Below, piece by piece: positions 18,967 to 28,184 of a stretch of DNA of 64,000 bases. The notes under the pieces are model-generated. The model saw nothing but the letters and a program-made list of their open reading frames with translations, had not been told where the DNA came from and did no database searches. Source of the DNA: Ruminococcus sp. (GTDB taxonomy: Bacteria; Bacillota; Clostridia; Oscillospirales; Ruminococcaceae); assembly GCA_017525915.1 (NCBI GenBank), contig JAFXSC010000020.1:1-64000 (forward strand). The letters run 5' to 3'. Numbering within the stretch: the first letter of the stretch is position 1; each line of letters opens with the position of its first letter. The translations under genes and the position numbers were made by a program.

Positions 18967-19662
18967 ATGAAGGTACTGATAATAAGCGGCACCGCATACA
19001 AGGGCTCGACGTACACCGTAGGGCGGATGCTCGCGGAAAAGATAACTTCGGCTAAGAATATCAGTGAGGTATTCCTTCCCCGCGACTTCGGTGAATTCTG
19101 CTGCGGCTGTACGAACTGCTTCGGAAAGGGCAGTGAGACCTGTCCGCATTACGAAAAGCTCCGCCCGATAACTGAGCTCATTGATGGTGCGGACGTCATT
19201 GTATTCACAAGTCCGACCTATGTATACCATGCGACCGGACAGATGAAGGCATTTCTTGACCATTACGGCTGGCGCTGGATGGTACACCGTCCCGATGAGA
19301 AGATGTTCCGCAAGCAGGCGGCAGTTATATCTACCGCAGCAGGTGCAGGCATGAAGTCAGCAATCAAGGACATCGCCGACAGCTGCTTCTTCTGGGGAAT
19401 ACCAAAGACCTATAAGCTCGGCATGGCGCTCAGGGCTGTCAAATGGGATAGCGTTTCCCCGAAGCGCAAGGCAGAGCTTGAAAAAAAGACTGACCGCATC
19501 GCAAAAAAGATAGCCAGAAGGCAGGGGAAAGTCCCCGTGCCGCTCAAAACAAGGGCGTTCTTCAAATTAATGAGCCTTATCCAGCGGAACGGCTGGAACA
19601 AGGCTGATGTGGACTATTGGAAGGATAAGGGTTGGACGGGCAGCAAGCGCCCGTGGAGGTGA
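18967..19662 (+). CDS. NADPH-dependent FMN reductase-like flavodoxin-fold protein
   Basis: The protein of 231 residues has a flavodoxin-like fold (KVLIISGTAYKGSTYTVG; FTSPTYVYHATGQMKAFLDHYG) and a cysteine-rich segment, FCCGCTNCFGKG, with a further Cys in ETCPH. It resembles NADPH-dependent FMN reductases and iron-sulfur flavoproteins. Substrate and partner are unknown. It is an unusual insert between yhbY and nadD, but it is on the same strand and closely spaced, so it is probably co-transcribed. Confidence 0.75.
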   Translation: MKVLIISGTAYKGSTYTVGRMLAEKITSAKNISEVFLPRDFGEFCCGCTNCFGKGSETCPHYEKLRPITELIDGADVIVFTSPTYVYHATGQMKAFLDHYGWRWMVHRPDEKMFRKQAAVISTAAGAGMKSAIKDIADSCFFWGIPKTYKLGMALRAVKWDSVSPKRKAELEKKTDRIAKKIARRQGKVPVPLKTRAFFKLMSLIQRNGWNKADVDYWKDKGWTGSKRPWR

Positions 19663-19664
19663 CT

Positions 19665-20285
19665 ATGCGTATAGGTATTTACGGCGGAAGCTTCAATCCC
19701 GTTCACAACGGACATATTCATCTTGCAAGGGCGGCGGCAGACGAATTCTCGCTCGACAGGGTATATCTCGTTCCCTCGAGGATATCGCCGCACCGTTCGA
19801 TGAGCGAATACGTTTCCGGTGAGGAAAGGCTCGCTATGCTTCGGCTTGCGTGCAGATGCGACGAAAGGCTGAGCGTGAGCGATTTCGAGCTCAGCACCGA
19901 CCGTGTGAGCTACACGGTATATACGGTGGAGCATTTCCGGGAAAAATACCCCGATGCCGAGCTTTTTCTGCTCGTAGGGAGCGATATGCTCATGTGCTTC
20001 GAGAGCTGGTACAATTACAGGGATATCCTTGCAGAGACTAATCTCTGCGTTGTGTCGAGATATGACGGCGACCGCGGCGAGCTTGAGAAAATGGCTGAAA
20101 AGCTCAGTGAATACGGCAGAGTTTTCATCAGCAGGAGCGAGCCGCTTGAGCTATCTTCGACCGAGATCAGAAAAAAAATTGCAAAAAATGAGAATTATGC
20201 TTGCTATCTTGACGAAAATGTAGTACAATATATAAGATCGAAAGGTTTGTATCATGCCGCCTCTGTGATCCCTTCCGAGCAATGA
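19665..20285 (+). CDS. nadD: Nicotinate-nucleotide adenylyltransferase
   Basis: The 206-residue nucleotidyltransferase has GGSFNPVHNGH near residue 7 and the C-terminal SSTEIRKKI motif. It joins nicotinate mononucleotide and ATP to give deamido-NAD; nadE, about 12 kb downstream, makes NAD from it. ATG 19665 is 5 bases from GGAGGTGA. It leads into yqeK, a conserved pairing. Confidence 0.96.
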   Translation: MRIGIYGGSFNPVHNGHIHLARAAADEFSLDRVYLVPSRISPHRSMSEYVSGEERLAMLRLACRCDERLSVSDFELSTDRVSYTVYTVEHFREKYPDAELFLLVGSDMLMCFESWYNYRDILAETNLCVVSRYDGDRGELEKMAEKLSEYGRVFISRSEPLELSSTEIRKKIAKNENYACYLDENVVQYIRSKGLYHAASVIPSEQ

Positions 20286-20322
20286 CATAATCTAGAGGCG
20301 ATATTCTTTGAGAGGTGAAAAG

Positions 20323-20934
20323 ATGCTTTACGACCCGGAAAATAAAAAGAAGTTCCTCAAAGAACAGCTGTCTGCAAAGCGCTACGGCCATTCGCTGAAT
20401 GTTGCCGCGGAATGCAGAAAGCTTGCCGAGAAGTACGGAGAGGATACTGAAAAGGCTTATTTCGCCGGATTGCTGCACGATATATGCAAGGAGCTGCCCG
20501 ATGATGTCCAGAGGGAGCTCGTTATCCACAGCGGCTTCACTTACAGCCGCGAGGAGCTTGAAACACGCTCGCTCTGGCACGCTATTGCCGGTGCAGGGCT
20601 TGTAAGGGATAAATTCGGCATCGAGGACATTGATATCCTCAATGCGATAAGGTTTCATACCGTCGGAAGAGCAGGTATGTCAAGGCTTGAAGAGATCGTC
20701 TATCTCGGCGACCTCATATCGGCGGACAGGGACTATAAGGATGTGGAAAGAATGCGGAAGCTCGCGTATACGAGCCTGAATGAGGCTATGCTGGAGGCTT
20801 TTTCGTTTTCAATAAAGTCAGTAGTCAAGAAGGGCGGACTGATACCACTCTGCTCAGTCGAGGGCTACAATTTCTATACACGGCTGCAAAGAGATGAAAA
20901 GACTGCCGGAACAGGGAAAAGAGGAATAAAATGA
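20323..20934 (+). CDS. yqeK: HD-domain hydrolase YqeK (Ap4A hydrolase family)
   Basis: The protein of 203 residues has an HD metal-binding pattern: RYGHSLNVA with the first His, then GLLHDICKE. YqeK of Firmicutes cleaves diadenosine tetraphosphate symmetrically to two ADP. The ATG at 20323 follows GAGAGGTG. It sits between nadD and an LCP gene and shares ATGA with the latter. Confidence 0.92.
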   Translation: MLYDPENKKKFLKEQLSAKRYGHSLNVAAECRKLAEKYGEDTEKAYFAGLLHDICKELPDDVQRELVIHSGFTYSREELETRSLWHAIAGAGLVRDKFGIEDIDILNAIRFHTVGRAGMSRLEEIVYLGDLISADRDYKDVERMRKLAYTSLNEAMLEAFSFSIKSVVKKGGLIPLCSVEGYNFYTRLQRDEKTAGTGKRGIK

Positions 20935-22394
20935 ACGATGAAGAGATAAAGGACGGGTTCGGCGGGGACACCGGGAATGATATCCCGATCGACATCGAGA
21001 TACCGTCCGCGCAGAAACCTCTGCGAAAGCTCAAAAGACTGACCCCCTCTGCTCCTGCGAAGCGACAGGAGGAGCAGGTCTACCACGGTCTGCATGAAGC
21101 ACCGCAGTCGGACGAGCCTGTTGATAAAGCCGAGCAGGAAAAACTCCGCAATTATCACGGCAAGCATGAGGCTGAGCCGGAAGATGCCGGAACCAAGGAA
21201 ACTAATGGCTTTTCGTGGAAGGACTTCACAGTCAAGTTCGTCGCGATAGCCCTGAGCCTTGCCGTGATAGTAGTGCTCATACTCACAATGCCGATAATAT
21301 GGTTCAATGACAAGCGCACGGGTACGAAGAAAAACGTATCTCTGCTGTATTACCTCAAGAACGAGCAGTTCCTCGGATACATCGAGGGAAACATCGACAA
21401 GACCAAGAACGATCCGCAGATAAATACGGATGTCGTCGAGCCGGATTACAACGACGGTCTTGATCTGCCACAGAAGGTCGAGGGTCAGTTCACACTGCTT
21501 TTCCTCGGATTTGACGAGGACGTTTCAAATACCGATGTTATGTGGGTGCTCGAATTCGATATCCGCGCCGGAAAGCTCAATATCCTCCAGATACCGCGTG
21601 ATACCTTCATGCCTGACTACACCGGTTCGGCAAGCGGCAGAGCGAACAGCGTCTACCGCTGCGGCAGAGAGGAAGTCAATCCACCGATACAGCGTGTAGT
21701 TGATGCAGTAGAACAGAACTTCGGCATACCGATAGATGCCTATGTCACTACGGTTTGTACCGATATCGTGCATACGGTCGATCTTATCGGAGGAATACCG
21801 ATGCACCTCGACGAGGAGATAGTCTATGAGGGCGGAAAGGTCATTCCTGCCGGAGATATTGTCCTCAACGGACAGCAGTCCGAGTGGTTCATACGCTTCC
21901 GCCACGACTGGCTCGAGGGCGATATCGGACGTGTCAAGAACCAGCGCCGCTTCATGGCTGCCGCTATGAGAAAGCTGATAGATATCGCGGACGGCGGCAA
22001 GGGTCACACCCAGCTTTACAAGTACCTCATGGAGATATACAAGCATGAGTGGATAGCTACGGATATGAGCGTCGGCGACCTCACGAAGCTTGCTGATTTT
22101 GCCGGTACTCTTGAAATGGAGAACGTTCTTGTGAACATGGTGCCGGGTGAGGGCACTCCGAATGAACACCTCTATGTTGGCGTTGACGGAAATCAGTATT
22201 CCGTTTATTCGATACACAAGCAGGCAGCGATAGATATGCTGAACAAGTATTTCCGTCCCTACCAGAAGCGCATGACGAACTCTACGACAACAATAGTTGA
22301 GCTTATCAAGGACCACGCATACGATTTCTATGACGATACGTCATCAAGTCTTGCAGAGCTCGAAAACTCGACCGAGCCGCAGAGAAACCCATGA
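20931..22394 (+). CDS. LytR-CpsA-Psr family wall-polymer transferase
   Basis: The 487-residue protein has a charged cytoplasmic N-terminus of about 95 residues, one membrane helix (FVAIALSLAVIVVLILTMPIIW) and an extracellular LCP domain: LLFLGFDEDVSNTDVMWVL, LQIPRDTFMPDY, and IRFRHDWLEGDIGRVKNQRRF with its arginines. LCP enzymes attach teichoic acids or capsule to peptidoglycan. The yqeK-LCP-rsfS order is common in Clostridia. The cytoplasmic extension is longer than in most LCP proteins. Confidence 0.92.
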   Translation: MNDEEIKDGFGGDTGNDIPIDIEIPSAQKPLRKLKRLTPSAPAKRQEEQVYHGLHEAPQSDEPVDKAEQEKLRNYHGKHEAEPEDAGTKETNGFSWKDFTVKFVAIALSLAVIVVLILTMPIIWFNDKRTGTKKNVSLLYYLKNEQFLGYIEGNIDKTKNDPQINTDVVEPDYNDGLDLPQKVEGQFTLLFLGFDEDVSNTDVMWVLEFDIRAGKLNILQIPRDTFMPDYTGSASGRANSVYRCGREEVNPPIQRVVDAVEQNFGIPIDAYVTTVCTDIVHTVDLIGGIPMHLDEEIVYEGGKVIPAGDIVLNGQQSEWFIRFRHDWLEGDIGRVKNQRRFMAAAMRKLIDIADGGKGHTQLYKYLMEIYKHEWIATDMSVGDLTKLADFAGTLEMENVLVNMVPGEGTPNEHLYVGVDGNQYSVYSIHKQAAIDMLNKYFRPYQKRMTNSTTTIVELIKDHAYDFYDDTSSSLAELENSTEPQRNP

Positions 22395-22411
22395 CCAGTA
22401 AAGGAGAATGT

Positions 22412-22771
22412 ATGAACGAGCAGGAAAAACTTGAACTGATAGTAAAGACACTCGACAGCAAGAGGGGAGAGGATATCCAGGCACTGAAGATATCCGACCT
22501 CACGATACTTGCGGATTATTTCATAATCGCCAACGGTACGAGCAATACCCACGCCCGTACACTTGCGGACGAGGTCGAGTTCCAGCTCTCGCAGAAGGGC
22601 ATCGAGCCCCTGCGCCGCGAGGCTGATACCGGAAACACATGGATAATCCTCGATTACGGCGATATCATCGTCCATGTCTTCTACAAGGAGACACGCAGCT
22701 TTTATAAGCTCGAGGGCGTCTGGGCAGACGGAGAACAGGTAGATATCAGCGAATTTCTTATAAAGGAGTAA
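22412..22771 (+). CDS. rsfS: Ribosome silencing factor RsfS
   Basis: The protein of 119 residues has the family core DIQALKISDLTILADYFIIANG, then NTWIILDYGDIIVHVF and YKLEGVWADG. RsfS binds L14 of the large subunit and blocks subunit joining when nutrients are scarce. ATG 22412 has AAAGGAG upstream. It is the last recognisable member of the nadD-yqeK-LCP-rsfS cluster. Confidence 0.96.
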   Translation: MNEQEKLELIVKTLDSKRGEDIQALKISDLTILADYFIIANGTSNTHARTLADEVEFQLSQKGIEPLRREADTGNTWIILDYGDIIVHVFYKETRSFYKLEGVWADGEQVDISEFLIKE

Positions 22772-22776
22772 TAAAT

Positions 22777-23160
22777 ATGAATTTAATGAACATGAAAACA
22801 AACAATGAGACAGGAAGATTATTCTGCATAGCCATCGGCATCTATTCAATTGTCAAGGCTATCCTCAATATGATACTCGGCGGCGGCTTCGGCGGCATAA
22901 TCGTGGGAATATTCATACTCGCAGTCCTTTTCACAGGCCTCCAGTATATGAATTACCTCACCGCAGGCTTTATGGCTTCAACAGTGCTCCTGAACCTTCC
23001 GCACAACATCTCTCATATAGATGACTGCTGGATCTACCTCATTGAGGCAGCTATTGACATCGGCTGTGTAGTTCTGCTCATTTTCCGCGCTGAGATAAAG
23101 GAGCACTTCACAAACAAGTGGGATGAGCTCCCCGAGCTTTTTAATTCGATGAAGGGTTAA
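22777..23160 (+). CDS. Small integral membrane protein of unknown function
   Basis: I do not recognise this 127-residue protein. It shows three or four hydrophobic segments (LFCIAIGIYSIVKAILNMIL; GIIVGIFILAVLFTGL; LTAGFMASTVLL; AAIDIGCVVLLIF) with a short charged C-terminus. An AAGGAG site sits ahead of its ATG, and it is 5 bases from rsfS and 24 bases from leuS, so it is part of the same transcription unit. Confidence 0.7.
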   Translation: MNLMNMKTNNETGRLFCIAIGIYSIVKAILNMILGGGFGGIIVGIFILAVLFTGLQYMNYLTAGFMASTVLLNLPHNISHIDDCWIYLIEAAIDIGCVVLLIFRAEIKEHFTNKWDELPELFNSMKG

Positions 23161-23184
23161 AACTATACAGAAGGAATGATAACG

Positions 23185-25617
23185 ATGGCAAGATACGATC
23201 ACAAGGAAATAGAGGCAAAATGGCAGAAATACTGGGAGGAGAACGAGACCTTCAAGACTGATGTATGGGACTTCAGCAAGCCCAAGTTCTACGCTCTCGA
23301 TATGTTCCCCTATCCTTCGGGAGTAGGTCTCCACGCAGGTCACCCCGAGGGTTATACCGCTACTGATATCGTTTCAAGAATGAAGCGTATGCAGGGCTAC
23401 AACGTCCTTCACCCGATGGGCTACGACTCGTTCGGACTTCCGGCTGAGCAGTACGCTGTCAATACCGGAAACCACCCCAACGGCTTCACACAGGACAACA
23501 TAAAGACCTTTTCAAAGCAGCTCAAGGAGCTCGGATTTGACTATGACTGGTCAAAGATGGTCGCTACCTCTGATCCTGAGTTCTACAAGTGGACACAGTG
23601 GATATTCAAGCAGCTCTACCTCGACGGCTACGCAAAGTATATTGATATGCCAGTGAACTGGTGCGAGGAGCTGGGAACAGTTCTCTCGAACGATGAGGTC
23701 ATCGACGGCAAGTCCGAGCGCGGCGGCTTCCCTGTAATCAGGAAGAACATGAAGCAGTGGGTCATCGACCAGCCTGCCTTTGCCGAGAAGCTCCTCGAGG
23801 GACTTGACGAGATCGACTGGCCGGAGTCCACAAAGGCTATACAGCGCAACTGGATAGGCAAGTCCACCGGTGTTGAGGTCGAATTTGACATCGTTGGCGG
23901 CGGAAAGTTCTCTATATTCACCACCTGCATCGAGACTATCTACGGCATCACTTTCATGGTCCTCGCTCCCGACGGAGCTATCACGGAGAGCCTTCTCGAC
24001 CGCGTTCAGAACCGTGAGGAGGTTGAGGCTTACATTGCTGAGACCAAGAAGAAGAACGATATGGACCGCACCGAGCTCAACAAGACCAAGTCCGGCTGCG
24101 AGCTCAAGGGCATTACCTGCATAAATCCCGTAAACGGCAAGGAAGTCCGTATGTTCATAGGAGACTTCGTTCTTGCAAGCTACGGTACGGGCGCAGTTAT
24201 GGCTGTTCCGAGCCACGACCAGCGTGACTTTGAGTATGCAATAGCTCATAACATAGATATGATACAGGTAATCGACGGCAAGGACGGTCACATCGACGTT
24301 TCCGAAGCCGCAATGGAGAAGACCGAATATCTCGGAAAGGGCTACAAGCTCATAAATTCCGAGGAGTTCACAGGTCTTACCGTTGAGGAAGCCAAGGAGG
24401 CTATAACTCAGAAGCTCGAAGCTATGGGCAGGGCAAAGCGCACTGTAAACTATCACTTCCGCGAGTGGATATTTGCCCGTCAGCGCTACTGGGGCGAGCC
24501 TGTACCGGTCGTTCACGGCGAGGACGGCGAGATACACGCTCTCGACGATTCAGAGCTTCCGCTGATACTTCCCGAGCTCGATGACTACAAGGGCAGAAAC
24601 GGAAAGGCTCCGCTCGAAAATGCAACTGAGTGGAAGAAGTACGACAAGAACGGTATCAAGGGCACACGCGAAACATCTACAATGCCCGGAAGTGCCGGTT
24701 CGAGTTGGTACTATTTCAGATACATCGATCCCCACAACGACAAGGAATTCGCAAATCAGGAGCTCCTGAAGCACTGGATGCCGGTAGACCTCTACATCGG
24801 CGGTCCGGAGCACGCTGTCGGACACCTCATATACTCGCGCATCTGGAACAGATACCTCTACGACAAGGGCCTTGCACCCACAAAGGAGCCCTTCAAGAAG
24901 CTCGTTCATCAGGGCATGATACTCGGTGAGAACGGCATAAAAATGGGCAAGCGCTTCCCCGAATTCGTGGTAAATCCCTCCGATATCGTAAGGGATTACG
25001 GCGCTGATACCCTCCGTCTCTACGAGATGTTCATGGGACCGCTCGAGGTAAGCAAGCCCTGGAGCAAGAACGGCGTTGAAGGCGCAAAGAGATTTATCCA
25101 GAGAGTATGGAACTTCTTCACAGTACCGGAGAATCTTACCGCTGACAATGACGGCACTCTCAATAAGGTATACCACCAGACTGTCAAGAAGGTAACTGAC
25201 GACTTCGAGAAGCTTGCTTTCAATACTGCTATCAGCCAGATGATGATATTTGTAAACGAGGTCTACAAGGTCGGCAAATGCCCGAAGGAGTTTGCAGAGG
25301 GACTTATCAAGATGCTGTCCTGCATCACTCCCCATGTCGGCGAGGAGATATGGAGCGCTCTCGGTCACAGTGACACTATCGCATACGAGAGCTGGCCTTC
25401 ATACGACGAGGCTCACCTTGTTGAGGAGAGCGTCGAGATCGTTGTACAGGTCAACGGCAAGATAAAGGCAAAGCTCAATGTTGCGGTCGGAGCAGCACAG
25501 GACGATGTTATCGCCCAGGCTCTTGCTGACGCAAAGGTAAGCGAGTCCGTTGAGGGCAAGAATATCATCAAGAAGATATATGTACCAAATAAACTTGTTA
25601 ATATTGTTGCAAAATAA
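23185..25617 (+). CDS. leuS: Leucine--tRNA ligase with unusual signature motifs
   Basis: The 810-residue enzyme has the HIGH region as PSGVGLHAGHPEG near residue 48, an editing (CP1) domain, and the C-terminal anticodon and tRNA-binding domains (VQVNGKIKAKLNV). Two signatures differ from the Bacillus and E. coli forms. The KMSKS loop reads KMGKR (residues about 586-590), and the threonine-rich editing motif TTRPDT reads TTCIET near residue 246. The editing aspartate segment SHDQRDFEYA is kept. It charges tRNA-Leu in the cytosol. ATG 23185 follows GAAGGA; ATG 23176 is too close to that site. Confidence 0.96.
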   Translation: MARYDHKEIEAKWQKYWEENETFKTDVWDFSKPKFYALDMFPYPSGVGLHAGHPEGYTATDIVSRMKRMQGYNVLHPMGYDSFGLPAEQYAVNTGNHPNGFTQDNIKTFSKQLKELGFDYDWSKMVATSDPEFYKWTQWIFKQLYLDGYAKYIDMPVNWCEELGTVLSNDEVIDGKSERGGFPVIRKNMKQWVIDQPAFAEKLLEGLDEIDWPESTKAIQRNWIGKSTGVEVEFDIVGGGKFSIFTTCIETIYGITFMVLAPDGAITESLLDRVQNREEVEAYIAETKKKNDMDRTELNKTKSGCELKGITCINPVNGKEVRMFIGDFVLASYGTGAVMAVPSHDQRDFEYAIAHNIDMIQVIDGKDGHIDVSEAAMEKTEYLGKGYKLINSEEFTGLTVEEAKEAITQKLEAMGRAKRTVNYHFREWIFARQRYWGEPVPVVHGEDGEIHALDDSELPLILPELDDYKGRNGKAPLENATEWKKYDKNGIKGTRETSTMPGSAGSSWYYFRYIDPHNDKEFANQELLKHWMPVDLYIGGPEHAVGHLIYSRIWNRYLYDKGLAPTKEPFKKLVHQGMILGENGIKMGKRFPEFVVNPSDIVRDYGADTLRLYEMFMGPLEVSKPWSKNGVEGAKRFIQRVWNFFTVPENLTADNDGTLNKVYHQTVKKVTDDFEKLAFNTAISQMMIFVNEVYKVGKCPKEFAEGLIKMLSCITPHVGEEIWSALGHSDTIAYESWPSYDEAHLVEESVEIVVQVNGKIKAKLNVAVGAAQDDVIAQALADAKVSESVEGKNIIKKIYVPNKLVNIVAK

Positions 25618-25644
25618 CGAAATTATAAACCTTTATAAAAAAGC

Positions 25645-25673
25645 TTGACAAGCAGATCGGTTTGTGATAGAAT
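25645..25673 (+). promoter_or_regulatory. Promoter of rpsU
   Basis: TTGACA (25645-25650) and TAGAAT (25668-25673) are separated by 17 bases. About 138 bases separate the -10 box from the rpsU start codon, so the mRNA has a long leader. Confidence 0.85.
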
Positions 25674-25679
25674 ATTATT

Positions 25680-25811
25680 ATGTTCTTACTATAAATTACT
25701 TACAGTATATCTGCTTTTAAGATCAGAGCGAAGCTGACTGACGCTCGAAAGAGCGGTTAGTATAGATGTCCGGAGCATTCCGGGCAACCTCTGAATAAGG
25801 GAGGGAAAGAA
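25680..25811 (+). promoter_or_regulatory. Structured leader of rpsU
   Basis: The leader can form at least two hairpins: a GCTC-GAAA-GAGC stem with a GNRA tetraloop (about 25743-25756) and TGTCCGGA-GCAT-TCCGGGCA just downstream. It ends in the ribosome site GGGAGGG. Autoregulatory leaders are common for ribosomal protein genes, but I cannot assign this one to a named family. Confidence 0.5.
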
Positions 25812-25985
25812 GTGGCAGAAGTTCGTGTTGGCAAAAACGAATCTTTGGATACAGCTCTTAAGAGATTTAAGAGATCTTGTGCAAAGGATGGCGTCATTGC
25901 TGAGGTCCGTAAGAGAGAACACTACGAGAAGCCTTCGGTAAAGCGTAAGAAGAAGTCTGAGGCAGCTCGCAAGCGTAAGTATTGA
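25812..25985 (+). CDS. rpsU: 30S ribosomal protein S21
   Basis: This 57-residue protein starts at GTG 25812, with GGGAGGG ahead of it. It reads [20 protein letters not shown] and ends in the basic run [13 protein letters not shown], the S21 pattern. S21 binds the 30S platform near the anti-Shine-Dalgarno site. It has its own promoter and terminator. Confidence 0.97.
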   Translation: MAEVRVGKNESLDTALKRFKRSCAKDGVIAEVRKREHYEKPSVKRKKKSEAARKRKY

Positions 25986-26013
25986 TCTTGCGGTAACAAT
26001 TAATGTAGGTAAA

Positions 26014-26039
26014 AGCGGGCTCATACGAGTTCGCTTTTT
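26014..26039 (+). terminator. Terminator after rpsU
   Basis: AGCGGGCTC and GAGTTCGCT pair around ATAC (two G-T pairs), followed by TTTTT. It makes rpsU a single-gene unit. Confidence 0.85.
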
Positions 26040-26067
26040 CATTTGTACAACGGAGTTGACCATATCT

Positions 26068-26595
26068 ATGAAAATACGGCATAAGCTGACAGGAACAGGG
26101 GTGGATTTCGCTTTCAGGAGAACGGCGGAGATAACTCCCGGATTTCTTCACAGTCACGGCATCAGGGGACTGATACTCGATGTTGACAATACCCTTACCA
26201 CCCACGACCATCCCGCACCGGCGGAAGGTATCATGGAGTGGATAGATAATATGAAGCGCTGCGGTGTAAGGATGATGATACTCTCGAACAACGTTAAGGA
26301 GAGAGTGAAGCCCTTCGCGGAGCTTCTCGGTCTGCCGTTTGTCAGCAAGGGGGCAAAGCCGCTCAGGAAAGGCTATATCAGGGCGATGAAGCGTATGCAG
26401 CTCCAGCCCTGCGAGACTGCGGCTGTTGGCGACCAGCTCTTTACAGATATATGGGGGGCGAATTTCGCAGGTATAACCTCGATATACGTCTCACCAATCG
26501 AGCCGGAAGGAAAGAAGGAACGCTTCATACGCTTCAAGAGAGTGCTCGAAAAGCCCTTCCTTCCGGATAAATTTCAGGATGACGAGGTAATATGA
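26068..26595 (+). CDS. yqeG: YqeG family HAD-type phosphatase
   Basis: The protein of 175 residues has HAD motif I as LDVDNTLTTHD, motif II at ILSNN, a lysine in SKGAKPLRKGY and motif III VGDQLFTDIWGAN. It belongs to the YqeG subgroup of HAD III-A phosphatases; the substrate is not established. ATG 26068 is preferred to the in-frame TTG at 26056, which directly abuts CGGAG. aroQ follows after one base. Confidence 0.9.
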   Translation: MKIRHKLTGTGVDFAFRRTAEITPGFLHSHGIRGLILDVDNTLTTHDHPAPAEGIMEWIDNMKRCGVRMMILSNNVKERVKPFAELLGLPFVSKGAKPLRKGYIRAMKRMQLQPCETAAVGDQLFTDIWGANFAGITSIYVSPIEPEGKKERFIRFKRVLEKPFLPDKFQDDEVI

Positions 26596-26596
26596 T

Positions 26597-27028
26597 ATGA
26601 TAAAGAGGATACTTGTGATACACGGTCCGAACCTCAACCTTCTCGGTGAGCGTGAGCCGGGTATCTACGGAAATTCAAATATAGATACTCTCAACAGCAA
26701 TATAATTGACCGTGCTAAGGAACAGGGCCTGCAGTGCGAGATATTCCAGTCCAACCACGAGGGTGCTATCATTGACAAGCTCCATGCGGCAAGAACTCAG
26801 TTCGACGGCGTTATCATCAATGCCGGTGCGTATACCCATTACAGCTACGCTATCCGTGATGCTATCGCCGCGATAAAGATACCCTGCATCGAGGTACATA
26901 TCAGCAATGTCTTCGCAAGGGACGAATTCCGCTCTAAATCGGTCATTGCACCTGTTTGCAGGGGAAGTATATGCGGCTTCGGCTTCGGCAGCTACTACCT
27001 CGCTGTTCAGGCAATGGCTGAGCTCTGA
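26597..27028 (+). CDS. aroQ: 3-dehydroquinate dehydratase, type II
   Basis: The 143-residue protein has the type II marks ILVIHGPNLNLLGEREPGIYG, SNHEGAIIDKLH, INAGAYTHYS and EVHISNVFARDEFR, including the catalytic Tyr and His. It dehydrates 3-dehydroquinate in the shikimate pathway. Its neighbours, yqeG before and an Xaa-Pro peptidase and efp after, form a conserved Firmicute string. Confidence 0.97.
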   Translation: MIKRILVIHGPNLNLLGEREPGIYGNSNIDTLNSNIIDRAKEQGLQCEIFQSNHEGAIIDKLHAARTQFDGVIINAGAYTHYSYAIRDAIAAIKIPCIEVHISNVFARDEFRSKSVIAPVCRGSICGFGFGSYYLAVQAMAEL

Positions 27029-27036
27029 GGTGTACT

Positions 27037-28101
27037 ATGAGCAGGCTTGAAGAATTATTCAGTAGCTTTTCCGGAGCGGACTGCGCTATTATCACATCGG
27101 ACATCAACCGGAGATATTTCACGGGATTGAAGTCGTCGGCAGGTGTGATAGCGGCATTTCCGGACAAGGCTTACCTTCTTGTGGATTTCCGCTACATAGA
27201 GAAGGCGAGAGCGACCGTGAAGGACGCTGAGGTGATAATGCTCACGAAGCTCATTCCGCAGCTGAAGGAGATATTCGACCGCCACGGTACCAAGTCCATT
27301 GCGATAGAGGCAGATTCCATGACCGTCAGCGAGCTCGATTCGTACAGCCATGCCTTTCTCGGCATGAATATCAACAGCTCGCGCGAGCTGAGCAATGCGA
27401 TAGCTGCAATGCGTTCGGTCAAGGACGAGAGCGAGCTTGAATGTATAAAGAAGGCTCAGTCCATTGCGGAGGAGGCTCTTGCGGAGCTCCTTCCGTCCGT
27501 AAAGCCCGGTGTTACTGAGCGTAGCATTGCCATTGAACTCAACCGCCTGATGTTTGAGAAGGGTGCGGAGGACCTTTCCTTCGAGACTATCGTCCTCTCC
27601 GGCGCAAATACTTCCATGCCGCACGGTGTGCCTTCGGATAAGAAGATAGAGGAGGGCGAATTCGTCCTCTTTGACTTCGGTGCTGTCTGGAACGGCTACC
27701 ACAGCGATATGACGAGGACGTTCTGCGTCGGTCAGCCAAGTGAGAAGATGCGGAAGGTCTACGATATCGTGCTCGAAGCGCAGAAGGCAGGTATTGCCGC
27801 TGCAAAGGCAGGTATCACCGGTCAGGAGCTCGATAAGGTCAGCCGTGACATCATCGAAGCGGCAGGCTACGGCGAATGCTTCGGACATTCACTCGGTCAC
27901 GGAGTCGGTCTGGAGATACATGAGCGCCCGAACGCTTCACCCAATAATAAGCTTGCATTGCAGGCTGGAGCAGTCGTTACAGTCGAACCGGGGATATATA
28001 TTGCCGGAGAATTCGGTGTACGCATTGAAGATTTCGTTATTCTTACCAATGATGGCTGCGAGAATTTGACGAAATTTGACAAAAATCTCATAACTTTATA
28101 A
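27037..28101 (+). CDS. Xaa-Pro aminopeptidase (M24 family)
   Basis: The 354-residue protein has a creatinase-like N-terminal half (DINRRYFTGLKSSAGV) and a pita-bread catalytic half with the metal ligands in DFGAVWNGYHSDMTRTF, GHSLGHGVGLEIHERP, VTVEPGIYI and GVRIEDFV. It removes N-terminal residues before proline. It lies directly before efp; both deal with proline-containing proteins, a frequent pairing in Firmicutes. Confidence 0.94.
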   Translation: MSRLEELFSSFSGADCAIITSDINRRYFTGLKSSAGVIAAFPDKAYLLVDFRYIEKARATVKDAEVIMLTKLIPQLKEIFDRHGTKSIAIEADSMTVSELDSYSHAFLGMNINSSRELSNAIAAMRSVKDESELECIKKAQSIAEEALAELLPSVKPGVTERSIAIELNRLMFEKGAEDLSFETIVLSGANTSMPHGVPSDKKIEEGEFVLFDFGAVWNGYHSDMTRTFCVGQPSEKMRKVYDIVLEAQKAGIAAAKAGITGQELDKVSRDIIEAAGYGECFGHSLGHGVGLEIHERPNASPNNKLALQAGAVVTVEPGIYIAGEFGVRIEDFVILTNDGCENLTKFDKNLITL

Positions 28102-28117
28102 TTTATCACTTTAGGTA

Positions 28118-28146
28118 TTGCAAATTCTCTTAAAATGTGGTAAAAT
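28118..28146 (+). promoter_or_regulatory. Promoter of efp
   Basis: TTGCAA (28118-28123) is 17 bases from TAAAAT (28141-28146), about 40 bases ahead of the efp start codon. Confidence 0.65.
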
Positions 28147-28184
28147 AAAGTATCTACTATGAATTAAATTACGGAGGTATTTAT

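Noticed and set aside
23551-24537. Minus-strand open frame of 328 codons opposite leuS
   Set aside because: Its existence follows from leuS codon bias. No start signal or domain.
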